The notes beneath the pieces were generated by a model. It was given only the letters and a program-made list of their open reading frames with translations, did no database searches and had not been told where the DNA came from. The position numbers and the translations under genes were made by a program. Source: Microcaldota archaeon (GTDB lineage: Archaea; Micrarchaeota; Micrarchaeia; Micrarchaeales; Micrarchaeaceae). Taken from it: 64,000 nucleotides of DNA. The stretch lies in the NCBI GenBank assembly GCA_021817565.1, contig JAKAUP010000007.1, forward strand, positions 88,497-152,496. Direction: 5' to 3'. Positions within the stretch are counted from its first letter, which is position 1; every line of letters begins with the position of its first letter. Below are positions 35,404 through 43,948 of the stretch, one piece after another.

Positions 35404-35526
35404 GTATCCTGCCAGCGAAGCTGCAGACAGTTAAGTATAAATATCTGGAAGCTAATTCTATGTAATCGTGTAAAACCAGCTGCAAAATCAAAAGTAATAT
35501 TTATTTAACTATTAAAGTATCCGCGT

Positions 35527-35622
35527 GCAGGGATGGCGGAGCATGGTCAAACGCGACAGACTCAAGATCTGCTGGCTTAGGCCTACGGGAGTTCAAAACG
35601 AGAATAAATCTCCCTCCCTGCA
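35527..35622 (+). tRNA. tRNA-Leu(CAA) with an 11-nt T-loop intron
   Basis: Acceptor stem GCAGGGA/TCCCTGC with discriminator A, anticodon loop CTCAAGA giving CAA, and a long variable arm. The T stem GGGAG/CTCCC encloses 18 nt rather than 7. Removing 11 nt restores TTCAAAT. GTTC/GAAT can form the 4-bp central helix with AAA on each side, giving a junction at 58/59 (59/60 is indistinguishable because of the A run). TATA box ATATTTATTT at 35498-35507. Classification as Leu is firm; the intron is inferred from loop length. Confidence 0.9.
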
Positions 35623-35637
35623 TATTAAGGTGTAAAA

Positions 35638-36396
35638 ATGAGCAAAAACAAAGAATCAGGAAAAAGAGCGCAAAAAATATACGAGATACCAAACTACCCC
35701 CAGAGCGAAGAGTTTACTGGATCGGCAGCCTGCGTAATGATGGTATTAAAGTACATAAACAAAGACTTCAAGATGAAAAAAGAGGCAGAGTTTGACATAT
35801 GGAAGGATGCCATAGGCGGGAGCATATGGCACGGCTCAAAGTATGGGATAGCATATGCGCTCGCAAAGAGGGGCGCCCAGCCTAGGATAATAAGCAATAA
35901 TCTGAAGGACGAAGGGTATGAGAAAAAGTTGGCGGTTTACGAAGGTACAAACCTCGAAACCCTAAAAGCATCCTACAACGAGATAAGGGAAAAGGTGAAG
36001 TCGCTCAAGATACCTGAGGAATACAAACGCATAAACACCAATACGGTAAAGAGTGAAATCAACGCGGGCCGCATACCTATAGTGCTTGTGAACTCAGGCT
36101 ATTTGGAGGGAGAAAAGAACCCGGAGAAGAGCACCGGTCCGCAATGGGTCGTTGTGAAAGGATACGATGCAGATACCTTCTACATAAACGATCCGTTTTC
36201 CGACAACACAGTGGAGATAAACCCACAGCTTTTCAAGACAGTTCTAGGGTATGATTCAGAGCTGAACCTGATATCAATAAGCACCAGAAAACCTGCCCCA
36301 AAAAAAGGGAAGCAAAAACAGCCTCCAAAAAAGAAGGCAGATAAGAAAAGCGTAAAAGGAAAAAGCAAACCAGGGAAGAAATACCCTCGCAGATAA
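35638..36396 (+). CDS. peptidase C39-like domain protein with altered active site
   Basis: 252 residues. The fold signature is visible: YEIPNYPQSEEFTGSAACVMMVLKYI, and GPQWVVVKGYDADTFYINDPF. In C39-like enzymes the cysteine is in a CGPA motif and the histidine in HWVVV; here the first reads TGSAAC and the second QWVVV. The Cys is displaced and the His is Gln, while the Asp of NDP stays. It is probably inactive as a protease or has another chemistry. The last 35 residues are lysine-rich. No signal peptide. It starts 15 nt after tRNA-Leu. Confidence 0.72.
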   Translation: MSKNKESGKRAQKIYEIPNYPQSEEFTGSAACVMMVLKYINKDFKMKKEAEFDIWKDAIGGSIWHGSKYGIAYALAKRGAQPRIISNNLKDEGYEKKLAVYEGTNLETLKASYNEIREKVKSLKIPEEYKRINTNTVKSEINAGRIPIVLVNSGYLEGEKNPEKSTGPQWVVVKGYDADTFYINDPFSDNTVEINPQLFKTVLGYDSELNLISISTRKPAPKKGKQKQPPKKKADKKSVKGKSKPGKKYPRR

Positions 36397-36400
36397 GAGC

Positions 36401-36628
36401 TCAATTCAGGAGCTCTTTTCTTTTTCGGTATCCAGTTCCGTATCTCACCGAACCGGTATTCATACCAGAGTAGCACCTAGTGCACAAATACCTCTTATCT
36501 ATCGGCAAAGAGATCTCCTGCAATTCTGCCGAAGCCACTAGGAACTTTACTTCTTCCTTAATCAGAGTGCGTTGGCAAACAGCACACCGCATGCTCTCGC
36601 TAAACTCTTCTTTTTCGTAGATATCCAT
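36401..36628 (-). CDS. small zinc-ribbon protein
   Basis: 75 residues with two cysteine pairs, CAVC (about 15-18) and CTRC (about 49-52), a typical single zinc-ribbon spacing. The tail is basic. No family assigned; likely a nucleic-acid- or protein-binding ribbon. TATATATAT at 36672-36680 lies about 45 nt upstream and may be its promoter. Confidence 0.65.
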   Translation of the reverse strand: MDIYEKEEFSESMRCAVCQRTLIKEEVKFLVASAELQEISLPIDKRYLCTRCYSGMNTGSVRYGTGYRKRKELLN

Positions 36629-36840
36629 AGTCCCATCCCATAATCAAACCCATAATCTGATTTTTTTAGATTATATATATGCCTTTTTATCCGGAAAGTT
36701 CCGCTAAAAAGAAGGATGAAAAACTTAGAGGTAAAACAATCAAGCACAGAGAAAGTCTTTTAAAGCTTTTTTTATCCAGCCATACAAATTTTATAGAAAG
36801 ACTTTTATTTTTTGGAGGTGAGAGGGAAGCGGTGTTATAG

Positions 36841-37491
36841 ATGTCGGATGAGAACCTAAAAGGTATCTTCAAAAAGTATGAGCTAAAACCGCTACCGTAT
36901 AAGCTGGACGCGCTCGAGCCGTATATAAGCAAGGATATAATGGACGTGCATTACAATGGCCATCACAAAGGTTATGTAAACACGGTAAACAACCTGGTGG
37001 ACAGGTTCGGCAAGATAGTGAACGAGGAAACAAAGGAATATGATATACAAGGCGTAGTAAGGGGCATAACATTCAACTTGAACGGCCACAAACTGCACTC
37101 GCTCTACTGGAACAATATGGCTGAGGAAGGGAAAAGGGGGAAGCCCGGAGGTCTTGTTGCAGATATGATAGAGAAGCAATACAAGAGCATAGACAGATTC
37201 AAGAAAGTGCTATTCGAAACCGCAACATCGCTTCCAGGCACAGGATGGACAACCCTAAATTACGATGTGGAGAACGGAAATCTGCAGATCATGACATACG
37301 AAAACCATTTCATGAACCAGATAGCGGAACTGCCAATAATCATGATACTTGACGAATTTGAGCATGCATACTATCTTCAGTATAAAAACAAGCGAAATGA
37401 CTATGTTGACGCTTGGTGGAATCTGATAAACTGGGATGACGTAGAGGATCGCTTAAGAAAGGCAGTAAACAGGGAGAAAAAAGAAGGATAA
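36841..37491 (+). CDS. sod: superoxide dismutase (Fe/Mn)
   Basis: 216 residues, converts superoxide to peroxide and oxygen. Metal ligands: His in [12 protein letters not shown], His in [10 protein letters not shown], Asp and His in [14 protein letters not shown]. The C-terminal [15 protein letters not shown] region is typical of archaeal enzymes. The GHK(L)HS segment, rather than the Mn-type context, does not settle the metal. GGTG precedes the ATG by 6 nt. With nuoABCD it supports an oxygen-exposed life style. Confidence 0.95.
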   Translation: MSDENLKGIFKKYELKPLPYKLDALEPYISKDIMDVHYNGHHKGYVNTVNNLVDRFGKIVNEETKEYDIQGVVRGITFNLNGHKLHSLYWNNMAEEGKRGKPGGLVADMIEKQYKSIDRFKKVLFETATSLPGTGWTTLNYDVENGNLQIMTYENHFMNQIAELPIIMILDEFEHAYYLQYKNKRNDYVDAWWNLINWDDVEDRLRKAVNREKKEG

Positions 37492-37497
37492 GCCCAC

Positions 37498-38589
37498 TTA
37501 TCGGACTGAAGCGCGTCTAATCGTACTCAGAAGCGTAGCCATGTCCGCATTTGTTTTTACGCTTTCCTTTTCCATATGTGTCAGTGAGGCCAAAAAACCC
37601 TCCCCCTTAAGCAGTTCTACAACGACCCGCGGGCTAACTGAAGGCAGATGTGCTATCCTGGTCAGGACAGGCAAAGAGTAAAAGAACGGAAGGTCGATCT
37701 CGCCAGAGATGATATCGCATATCCCGGAATCGGGAAACCCGGCCCGTTTAAAATAATCGATACTCTTTAGCTTAACTTCCGGGTCATAAAGATTTCCGAT
37801 CCACATGCCTCCCCCCACAACGTAATTGCCCCCGCAAAAGGAACACTTGTTACTGTCTGTAAAAGGGCCCTTTCTCGTATCAACATTCCTGCACTGTTTG
37901 CAATGGTACGCATATCCTATTTTGTCTATGGAGAAATCGGCCGCCGCCGCGCCATGCCTAAGCAAGATTGCAATACGAACCATATGCCTGTAAAAGAAAG
38001 AAAATACAACCTCAATCCCGAAATTGAACTGTGCGGCGACTTTTGCAGCATGCGCTACGAGTATCCTGATTCCCGACTCATGGCACAGCTCATCATGTAG
38101 CGGTACAGATCCATACAACTTGATGCAAGCACGCGGCTGAGCGCCGCATAAAACCGCAGTGTCGGTAGCGCTTATAAGTAATAAGGTCCCGTCCCTTGAC
38201 ACTTTCATGAGATCGTATAAGTTCGGAACGGGGCTGCCAAAAGGGTCAAGATCGATGATATCGAAGCGCATCTCCGAAGTGTTTGCAAAATGCTGTATGC
38301 TCTGGTTAAGCGCATTGCCGGTTACGCCATTAACCTCCATGTTCTTGATTACGGATTTGTTGGCTTCCTCATTTATGTCAAGGAACGTCACATCCTCGAA
38401 ACCAAGTTCTTTTGCATATCTGATGCCTCTTATCCCAGTAGCTGCAGTCGAATCCAACAAGGTCTTCTTTCCTGTGAAACAACTAAGTATCGATACGCTC
38501 ATGTCTCTTGGGAAGCGGGACAGAGGATTTAGAAAAGAGGGGCCATCAACTATGCTTGCGAGGCCTTCTTCATATGTCATACCTATCAA
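37498..38589 (-). CDS. trm1: tRNA (guanine26-N2)-dimethyltransferase
   Basis: 363 residues, dimethylates G26 of tRNAs with SAM. N-terminal FLNPLSRFPRDMSVSIL, motif I-like LLDSTAATGIRGIRYAKE, the IDLDPFGSP catalytic motif (about residue 115) and a C-terminal zinc-binding pair (CKQC, CSFC). Length is normal. It overlaps DUF357 by 20 nt on the same strand. Confidence 0.95.
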   Translation of the reverse strand: MIGMTYEEGLASIVDGPSFLNPLSRFPRDMSVSILSCFTGKKTLLDSTAATGIRGIRYAKELGFEDVTFLDINEEANKSVIKNMEVNGVTGNALNQSIQHFANTSEMRFDIIDLDPFGSPVPNLYDLMKVSRDGTLLLISATDTAVLCGAQPRACIKLYGSVPLHDELCHESGIRILVAHAAKVAAQFNFGIEVVFSFFYRHMVRIAILLRHGAAAADFSIDKIGYAYHCKQCRNVDTRKGPFTDSNKCSFCGGNYVVGGGMWIGNLYDPEVKLKSIDYFKRAGFPDSGICDIISGEIDLPFFYSLPVLTRIAHLPSVSPRVVVELLKGEGFLASLTHMEKESVKTNADMATLLSTIRRASVR

Positions 38590-38827
38590 CTTTACAAATC
38601 TTCAACACAGCATCAAGGAGACCGTGGGCGTAGGATATGCAGGAGAATGCAGTGATAAGGTCCCCTTTAGACTTATAAGATTCGGAGTCCTTAGCATACA
38701 TAATAGCAAGTTCATATATCTTTCTTAGCTCGGTGGCGAGCTCTCTTCCCGAAAGGAGGCCAACATTTTCGTAAAAGGTATTGATATCCTTCGATACTCT
38801 TTCATCTATGCTTTTATCTGCCATCAA
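38570..38827 (-). CDS. DUF357 protein
   Basis: 85 residues, all-helical, matching the archaeal DUF357 family (a helical hairpin with KSKGDLITAFSCISYAHGLLDA near the C-terminus). Function unknown. In archaea this family is often next to RNA- or translation-related genes; here it leads trm1. Confidence 0.75.
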   Translation of the reverse strand: MMADKSIDERVSKDINTFYENVGLLSGRELATELRKIYELAIMYAKDSESYKSKGDLITAFSCISYAHGLLDAVLKICKVDRYDI

Positions 38828-38886
38828 AGCGAAAAATGGTTAATAAGCTTATTATACTTTCTTAGAGAAACAAATCCAGTGATAAG

Positions 38887-39483
38887 ATGGCAGAGGAAGT
38901 TCTAAGCAATGCAGATTTCATAATACAAAAAATAATGCCTAACATAAAGGAGAAATTCGGGGTAGACATAGAAGAATTTATAAACAATCCAAGGAGTTTT
39001 TCAGAAGACAATGACATAATAAACAAGGTCGAACAGATAGAAGCGGAGGTCGACGATGAGATAACTAAGATAATTGCGGGCATGGGCGACGCGCAAAAAG
39101 ATTTTGACGATTCGATATCAAAAGCTACAGCAATATCGAATACGCTGGCGCAGTCCATATCGGTCGAAGCAAAGCAGCACAACACGCCCATTTTGGCTCC
39201 AACAGATATGGAAAACATGCAGGACAACATACCAACAATATATGTGGATAATGCGGAAGACAACACAATAAACTTCGCTAAAAAACTCGCAGGAATCTCT
39301 AACTTCATACTTCTCTCAAATATAACATACAAAGAGAACAAAATAATTGGATGGACATTCGTCACAAATCACGGCAGTTACGCGTTGAGAATAGAAATCC
39401 CGGAAAGCATAGTGCTCGACTTCGAATACGCAAGAAACGAGATAATCAACGGGATAGAGGCGGCTAGAGCGTACTTGTCATGA
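38887..39483 (+). CDS. uncharacterised protein, 198 residues
   Basis: Not recognised. The first two thirds are acidic and helical (about 1-110); the last third has short strands (NFILLSNITYKENKIIGWTFVTNHGSYALRIEIP). No membrane segment or cysteines. It overlaps the AK6-like kinase by 4 nt (ATGA), so the two are probably translated together. Confidence 0.6.
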   Translation: MAEEVLSNADFIIQKIMPNIKEKFGVDIEEFINNPRSFSEDNDIINKVEQIEAEVDDEITKIIAGMGDAQKDFDDSISKATAISNTLAQSISVEAKQHNTPILAPTDMENMQDNIPTIYVDNAEDNTINFAKKLAGISNFILLSNITYKENKIIGWTFVTNHGSYALRIEIPESIVLDFEYARNEIINGIEAARAYLS

Positions 39484-40049
39484 AGGACTTTAAGATTGTT
39501 GTATTGGGGACAGCCGCATCCGGAAAAACAAGTTTCTCAAAGCTCCTAAAAGGTAAGATTAAGGGGGCGAAGATACTAGAGATAAACGAGCTGGCCAAAA
39601 GGAAGGGGTATCTCTCAAAGAAAAGGGACAAGTATGGGGCAAGGGAAGCGGACCTTCTCAAAATAAGCAACTCAATAAGAGCCAATACGCGTAGTGGGGT
39701 ATGGATAATAACCGGTCATCTCGGGTCAGAAATGAGGATAAAGGCAGACATAGCGGTAGTTTTGCGTACACATCTGAAGATACTAGAAAGAAGAATGATA
39801 AAAAGGGAATACCAAAGGGGCAAGATATCGGAAAATCTGGTTTCGGAGGCTACGGACTACAGCGGAATAAAAGCAAGCATACTATACAGAGAGGTATATG
39901 AGGTCTCTAACCAAGAGGAGAAAGAGAGGGTAGCGAATTATATAAAGGATATAATAGAAGGCAGAAAGACAAAGAGGCCGAAAATAAGCGAGAAGCGCTA
40001 TCTATCGGAGCTCATACGGTACATCAAGGATGGCAAATACGGCTTATAA
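39480..40049 (+). CDS. P-loop kinase of the AK6/Fap7-like group
   Basis: 189 residues. Walker A VLGTAASGKTSFSKLL (about residue 9), a central WIITGHLGSEMRIKADIAVVLRT strand region and a basic RRMIKREYQRGKI lid. This resembles Fap7/AK6, an atypical adenylate kinase involved in small-subunit ribosome assembly. Convergent overlap of 6 nt with the CCA enzyme gene. A second adenylate-kinase-like gene, adkA, is elsewhere in the window. Confidence 0.75.
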   Translation: MKDFKIVVLGTAASGKTSFSKLLKGKIKGAKILEINELAKRKGYLSKKRDKYGAREADLLKISNSIRANTRSGVWIITGHLGSEMRIKADIAVVLRTHLKILERRMIKREYQRGKISENLVSEATDYSGIKASILYREVYEVSNQEEKERVANYIKDIIEGRKTKRPKISEKRYLSELIRYIKDGKYGL

Positions 40050-41447
40050 CAAATCTAGGGAAAGACGCATCATCTCCATCCAGATTGGTTTGGCGTAAAC
40101 CTCGGGAAGTTTTCTATACACCTTAGCTCTTGATTTTAAAATGTGAGAAGGGAAATTGAAATCCGGGTCTTTGAGCACATATTTTAATACGGCTTCGGCA
40201 GAAGAAAAATCAGCGTTTTCAAGAGAGAACACCGAGTCTCCAGAGACAAATAGCAGACCAGATCTTTTGTGCTTTCCGCAGAATCTTTCAGACCCATCGC
40301 GGATAAACACGCTCGGACCATTTACGACCCGTGCCCCGACCTTCATTTTATTCATAAAGAACGTGATTATAGCTGTGTTGTTGTGGAGGGCGTGCAATGC
40401 AATAAGTGGTTTAGATATGTTTTTCGATAGAGCCAATTCCAAGCTGCCGCCCAGTTTTCTTACTTGCGGCCATATCGTATCTTCCGATATGTGGTCAGTC
40501 GGTACAACGACACTAAAAGACTCTATGTGGTATCTGCGTTCAAACTTCCCTATCGCAGCAGAAAGCCTAATTTCTGTATGCCTTTTGGGATAAAAAAGCG
40601 AATAAGGACGCGATGAGGATAAAAGCGCCCTAGATAGGATGACCAGGCGCGCAAGCGATTCTTCGGAGACTGCGGCAGCCACATTTCTTTTCGGGTCAGT
40701 AGGGTCTATAACAAGAAAACGTCTACCAAAAAACTTTTGGTTGCCATCTACCTCTTTTCCGCTTTCAATAATGCTCCTATTTAACGGTTTTATCAATACC
40801 GGCAAGGAGAGCGCAGAAAAGGAGCGAAGCAATTTCTCCAAGCTCCCATAAGAGTAAACAAGAAGCTCGCACAAATAACCAGAAAAACCGGATATCCTTG
40901 CCTCAGCGCCGTATATAGAATGCTGCTTTAGCAGGTACTTGAAGGCTCGTACCTCATCTTTCTGGCGCCTGCTAAGGTTGTTATTGATGAAAATGTTGTG
41001 TAATGGGGTGCGATCCACCGCGCTACCCATCTCAGAGGCATCTTTTATCTTGAAGGAAGGGACGATGTCTGCGCTCATCCCGAACCTTTTCTCAACTATC
41101 TTGACGTACGGGTGTTCTGCATAGTTTATCACAAAGCTCTCGTTTTTCTTGTCCACTATACTCTTTGCAATCTCTACCGCCTTATGCTCCATAGTACGTT
41201 CATCCATGTCCTTCGGGAAACGAAGGAATATGTCGATGTCAGAGGACCCTCTTATCTGCGTTCCCCTGGCTACTGAACCTGCGGTAATAATCTCAACATC
41301 CCCAGTAAGTTTATATTTGAGCCTTGATATGATAGAATCAGCATACTCCGTAGCAATGAATATCTCTTGTGCAGTAGGCGCGACCTCCCGGGCAACCCTA
41401 GTTATCGCATCTGAAAGAGAATTCACGGATTTTGTATGGCGGGGCAT
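40044..41447 (-). CDS. cca: CCA-adding enzyme, archaeal class I
   Basis: Adds or repairs the 3' CCA of tRNA. 467 residues. The nucleotidyltransferase motif is TAGSVARGTQIRGSSDIDIFLRFP (about residue 54-77), with the two catalytic aspartates in SDIDIF. The PALXX-like central and RNA-binding tail domains follow. It is needed because the tRNA genes here do not encode a complete CCA end. It is separated from tRNA-Ala by 58 nt of divergent promoter. Confidence 0.95.
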   Translation of the reverse strand: MPRHTKSVNSLSDAITRVAREVAPTAQEIFIATEYADSIISRLKYKLTGDVEIITAGSVARGTQIRGSSDIDIFLRFPKDMDERTMEHKAVEIAKSIVDKKNESFVINYAEHPYVKIVEKRFGMSADIVPSFKIKDASEMGSAVDRTPLHNIFINNNLSRRQKDEVRAFKYLLKQHSIYGAEARISGFSGYLCELLVYSYGSLEKLLRSFSALSLPVLIKPLNRSIIESGKEVDGNQKFFGRRFLVIDPTDPKRNVAAAVSEESLARLVILSRALLSSSRPYSLFYPKRHTEIRLSAAIGKFERRYHIESFSVVVPTDHISEDTIWPQVRKLGGSLELALSKNISKPLIALHALHNNTAIITFFMNKMKVGARVVNGPSVFIRDGSERFCGKHKRSGLLFVSGDSVFSLENADFSSAEAVLKYVLKDPDFNFPSHILKSRAKVYRKLPEVYAKPIWMEMMRLSLDLL

Positions 41448-41505
41448 AAAACCGTATACCTATCTGATATAAGATTTATAAATTCTAATAAAAAAGCAGA
41501 TAAAA

Positions 41506-41577
41506 GGGCTCTTAGCTCAGGAGTAGAGCGCCTCGTTCGCAACGAGGAGGCCGCGGGTGCGAATCCCGCAGAGTCCA
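41506..41577 (+). tRNA. tRNA-Ala(CGC)
   Basis: Intact and intron-free. Acceptor GGGCTCT/AGAGTCC contains the G3-U70 wobble that identifies alanine tRNAs; anticodon loop TTCGCAA gives CGC; T arm GCGGG-TGCGAAT-CCCGC. A TATA box (TTTATAAATT, about 41475-41484) is 22-30 nt upstream. The last 44 nt are repeated exactly at 45464-45507, which makes this gene the likely integration site of an element. Confidence 0.96.
41534..41577 (+). repeat. 44-bp direct repeat, copy 1 (attL-like, in tRNA-Ala)
   Basis: From CGTTCGC of the anticodon arm to the discriminator A of tRNA-Ala(CGC). It is identical in sequence and orientation to 45464-45507. Archaeal tyrosine-recombinase elements commonly insert into tRNA genes and leave the 3' half duplicated at the far end. 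This copy keeps the tRNA functional. Confidence 0.85.
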
Positions 41578-42039
41578 ATCAAGCTATCAAGCGTGACTAC
41601 CGTCGCCCTTCCGCCAACGGGCAGGAGCGCCACGGTGATAGATGCGTCGCCCGGAATCGAACCTTCCTTTACTTTGACGGATCCTAATGGCTTCTTGAAC
41701 ATTGCCTTGCATGAAGAGCTGTTAAGACTTGGGCTCGAAAATGACATAATCAGGTTGGCATCTCAGCGCGGCAGGATTGGTAGCATAGAACAAATTCCGA
41801 TAGAGACAAGAAGGACTTATAAGACAGCGCTCGAAATAGATTCTAGCTCGCACCTGAGGGTGCAAGCGGCAACACAGCGAGTTGTAGATGACGGTATATC
41901 CAAGACCGTCAACTTGCCATTTGATGTGACTGTAGAAGAAGTAAGGCACGTGTATATGGAGGCATATGAAATGGGCCTGAAGGGGATAACCATCTTTAGG
42001 GACATGTCAAGGAGGATACAACCAAGAAGGTTTGTATAG
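41578..42039 (+). pseudogene. nrdJ: C-terminal fragment of adenosylcobalamin-dependent ribonucleotide reductase
   Basis: About 150 residues matching the end of the class II catalytic subunit: TTVALPPTGRSATVIDASPGIEP corresponds to the family's APTGTIS..SSGIEP loop, and ISKTVNLPFDVTVEEVRHVY and GLKGITIFRDMSRR to its C-terminal core. The N-terminal several hundred residues are absent. The frame runs unbroken back into the tRNA-Ala sequence, so the truncation point is exactly the tRNA 3' end. It also ends early, without the C-terminal cysteine pair. Almost surely non-functional. Confidence 0.85.
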
Positions 42040-42061
42040 CAATCGTGTTTGTGGTGAATAA

Positions 42062-42652
42062 ATGGAGACGAACCAAGAGATAGAGAAGAGAGCACTTCTG
42101 AATACCGAGCAGCAGGCTCAGTTCAGGCAGAAATTGGAGAACATGGGCGCGAAGCAAATTGCGGAAAGCAAGATACACGATGTGTATTTCTGCCCAAAGG
42201 CAGTAAAGTCTTTCTCCGAGTTGGAGATGAACGAGGTGGGATCATACAGCCTGAGATTGCGAGAGGAGGAAGAGGGTAAATTATCTGAAAAGACAATGAA
42301 TACGAAGGTAATAACCTCAAAGGGGGACCATAACTCCTGGGCCGAGCATGAGATAAAAGTCGATTCTATTGAAACAGCAGGTAAGATACTTGAGACAATA
42401 GGATTCAAGCCTTTCTGCGACATCCACAAAAATAGGAAGACGTTCAAGGTTGGCAGGATGAGCGTCCTGCTGGAAGATATACGCAACTTCGGGTTCGGCG
42501 TCGAGGTGGAGATACTCTCTTCAAAGGAAGATTCTGACAGGGCAAAGAAGGAGATCGACGATTTCTTGAGGTCGGCCGGAATAAGTGAGGACCAGGTAGT
42601 CAGCAAGAGCATAACCAACATAATAATGAAGAAAAAATCGAATTTTGACTAA
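42062..42652 (+). CDS. CYTH-domain protein
   Basis: 196 residues, CYTH (adenylate cyclase IV/thiamine triphosphatase) fold. It has an EIEKRALL start close to the ExExK signature, SYSLRLREE, the AEHEIKVDSIE strand and RMSVLLEDIRNFGFGVEVEI. The substrate is a triphosphorylated compound in known relatives; which one is open. Base composition is like the core genome, unlike the genes that follow inside the repeat-bounded segment. Confidence 0.87.
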   Translation: METNQEIEKRALLNTEQQAQFRQKLENMGAKQIAESKIHDVYFCPKAVKSFSELEMNEVGSYSLRLREEEEGKLSEKTMNTKVITSKGDHNSWAEHEIKVDSIETAGKILETIGFKPFCDIHKNRKTFKVGRMSVLLEDIRNFGFGVEVEILSSKEDSDRAKKEIDDFLRSAGISEDQVVSKSITNIIMKKKSNFD

Positions 42653-42748
42653 TAAGATAAGAGTATGCTAGTAAAATATATGGAGATAATGAAGCGTTTG
42701 GAGAATTAAGGAAAAATGCATGTGAGTGGGATTGGGACATAAGTCTTT

Positions 42749-43095
42749 CTAACCCTTTAAAATAACTACGTACGCCCTTCTGCCAATATATTTTCTATTT
42801 GAGTCTACTTTCGCAGAATTACCAAAAGGTGTAACCGCTTTCTCGTAGAATGTTTCAACATTGTCTCTGCGCAGTCTTTGGAGTATGCCTGTAGAGTCGT
42901 ATCCAGGGCCGGCAAGAAACTCATCTTGTAACTTATATTCTTGCTGAACTGGTCTTTGAGTTCGTTGTAAAGAACATCAAAGAAAACCTTATCGTTTCTG
43001 TTTGCAGGTGCAATCCAGTAGGTCAATGGCATATCCGTTTCCCCATCCACCTCCAAATGCACAGTTTGTAACCGAAAACGAATGATTTCTCAATC
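42749..43095 (-). pseudogene. frameshifted IS4-type DDE transposase fragment
   Basis: Joining frames on the minus strand gives KSFVFGYKL + HLEVDGETDMPLTYWIAPAN + RNDKVFFDVLYNELKDQF + GYDSTGILQRLRRDNVETFY + RKYIGRRAYVVILKG. This is the core and C-terminal part of an IS4/IS1182-like transposase. At least two frameshifts are needed (near 43060 and 42920) and the N-terminus is missing. No terminal inverted repeats were found by eye. It marks past insertion activity inside the segment. Confidence 0.8.
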
Positions 43096-43113
43096 GATTT
43101 TTTTGCAATCTGT

Positions 43114-43302
43114 TCATTTCTTTGCCTGTCCAGTAATCCAGCCATAACAAAGCAATGGATCTAAGACATCTGTGCTTCTGAGCGCGTTTGAGTTAAATCC
43201 CTTCTTGTAAATCTTAAGCCATATTCCATCGCTCTTACTATGGTTTTCTCCCAGCCATATCTCAAGGTCTCTGGAAGACCTAAATGAAAGCGTGTTATCC
43301 AT
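43114..43302 (-). pseudogene. truncated YdeI/OmpD-associated-like gene
   Basis: The product begins at Met (43302) with LSFRSSRDLEIWLGENHSKS and continues DGIWLKIYKKG and LDPLLCYGWITGQAKK. This is the N-terminal third of YdeI-like proteins, where the text usually continues GWIDGQ and a further 100 or more residues. It stops right after the GQ motif, and the transposase fragment lies immediately beyond. Likely cut by an insertion. Confidence 0.7.
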
Positions 43303-43419
43303 GGTATTTTTTGTAAGCCTCAGCATATAAAAGCTAGCGGATGGGACTGCGTATAAAGCCACAGGGACACCGAGTTCATAATATTAAGAAAAAGGTAGCA
43401 TATAATAATTGAAAAATAA

Positions 43420-43818
43420 TTATTTAGGACCTAATTGTTCGGCAAATCCTGCAAAGTCCCACTCTTCCCATGTTTCTGTTATCTTATTGTTCAATATCTT
43501 TGCTATTATAATGCCGTGTGTATAAATTCTCTTATTTGTGGGCTTCCAGTCAAAGAACTGGCCCGAGTGAATTCCGTTCCAAATATATCGGAAAACAGCA
43601 CGGTCTTTATTTTGAATTTCATCCAAAACCTCAAAACTCTGATTAGGGAAGGCTTCTTTCAGCTTTAAGGCAAAATCCTTTACTTCTTTGACTTCGCGTG
43701 TTATAGAAGGTTGGTGTTCTTTGTACCCAGAATCCAATATATTATCCAATTCCGAAACACCCAACAGGCCGAATTTTATCTGTAGATATCTATATAATAT
43801 ATTACCGTTTGGATCCAC
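43420..43818 (-). CDS. SnoaL-like polyketide-cyclase-family protein
   Basis: 132 residues from a GTG. The NTF2-like fold of SnoaL/ester-cyclase proteins is suggested by EHQPSITREVKEVKDFALKLKEAFPN, AVFRYIWNGIHSGQFFDWKPTNKRI and ITETWEEWDFAGFAEQLG at the end. Small-molecule binding is likely but the substrate is unknown. It is AT-rich and intact, within the repeat-bounded segment, suggesting recent acquisition. An N-terminal extension may be missing. Confidence 0.75.
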   Translation of the reverse strand: MDPNGNILYRYLQIKFGLLGVSELDNILDSGYKEHQPSITREVKEVKDFALKLKEAFPNQSFEVLDEIQNKDRAVFRYIWNGIHSGQFFDWKPTNKRIYTHGIIIAKILNNKITETWEEWDFAGFAEQLGPK

Positions 43819-43948
43819 AGAACCACTAATATTATCCTATTGCGGGAGTAAAACTAATTATAACTTTGTATGTACGGCAAATAATGAGCTATATAATTAT
43901 CCTTTTATAAAGGAAAATATTTAAATATATTGTCCTATTAATAATATT

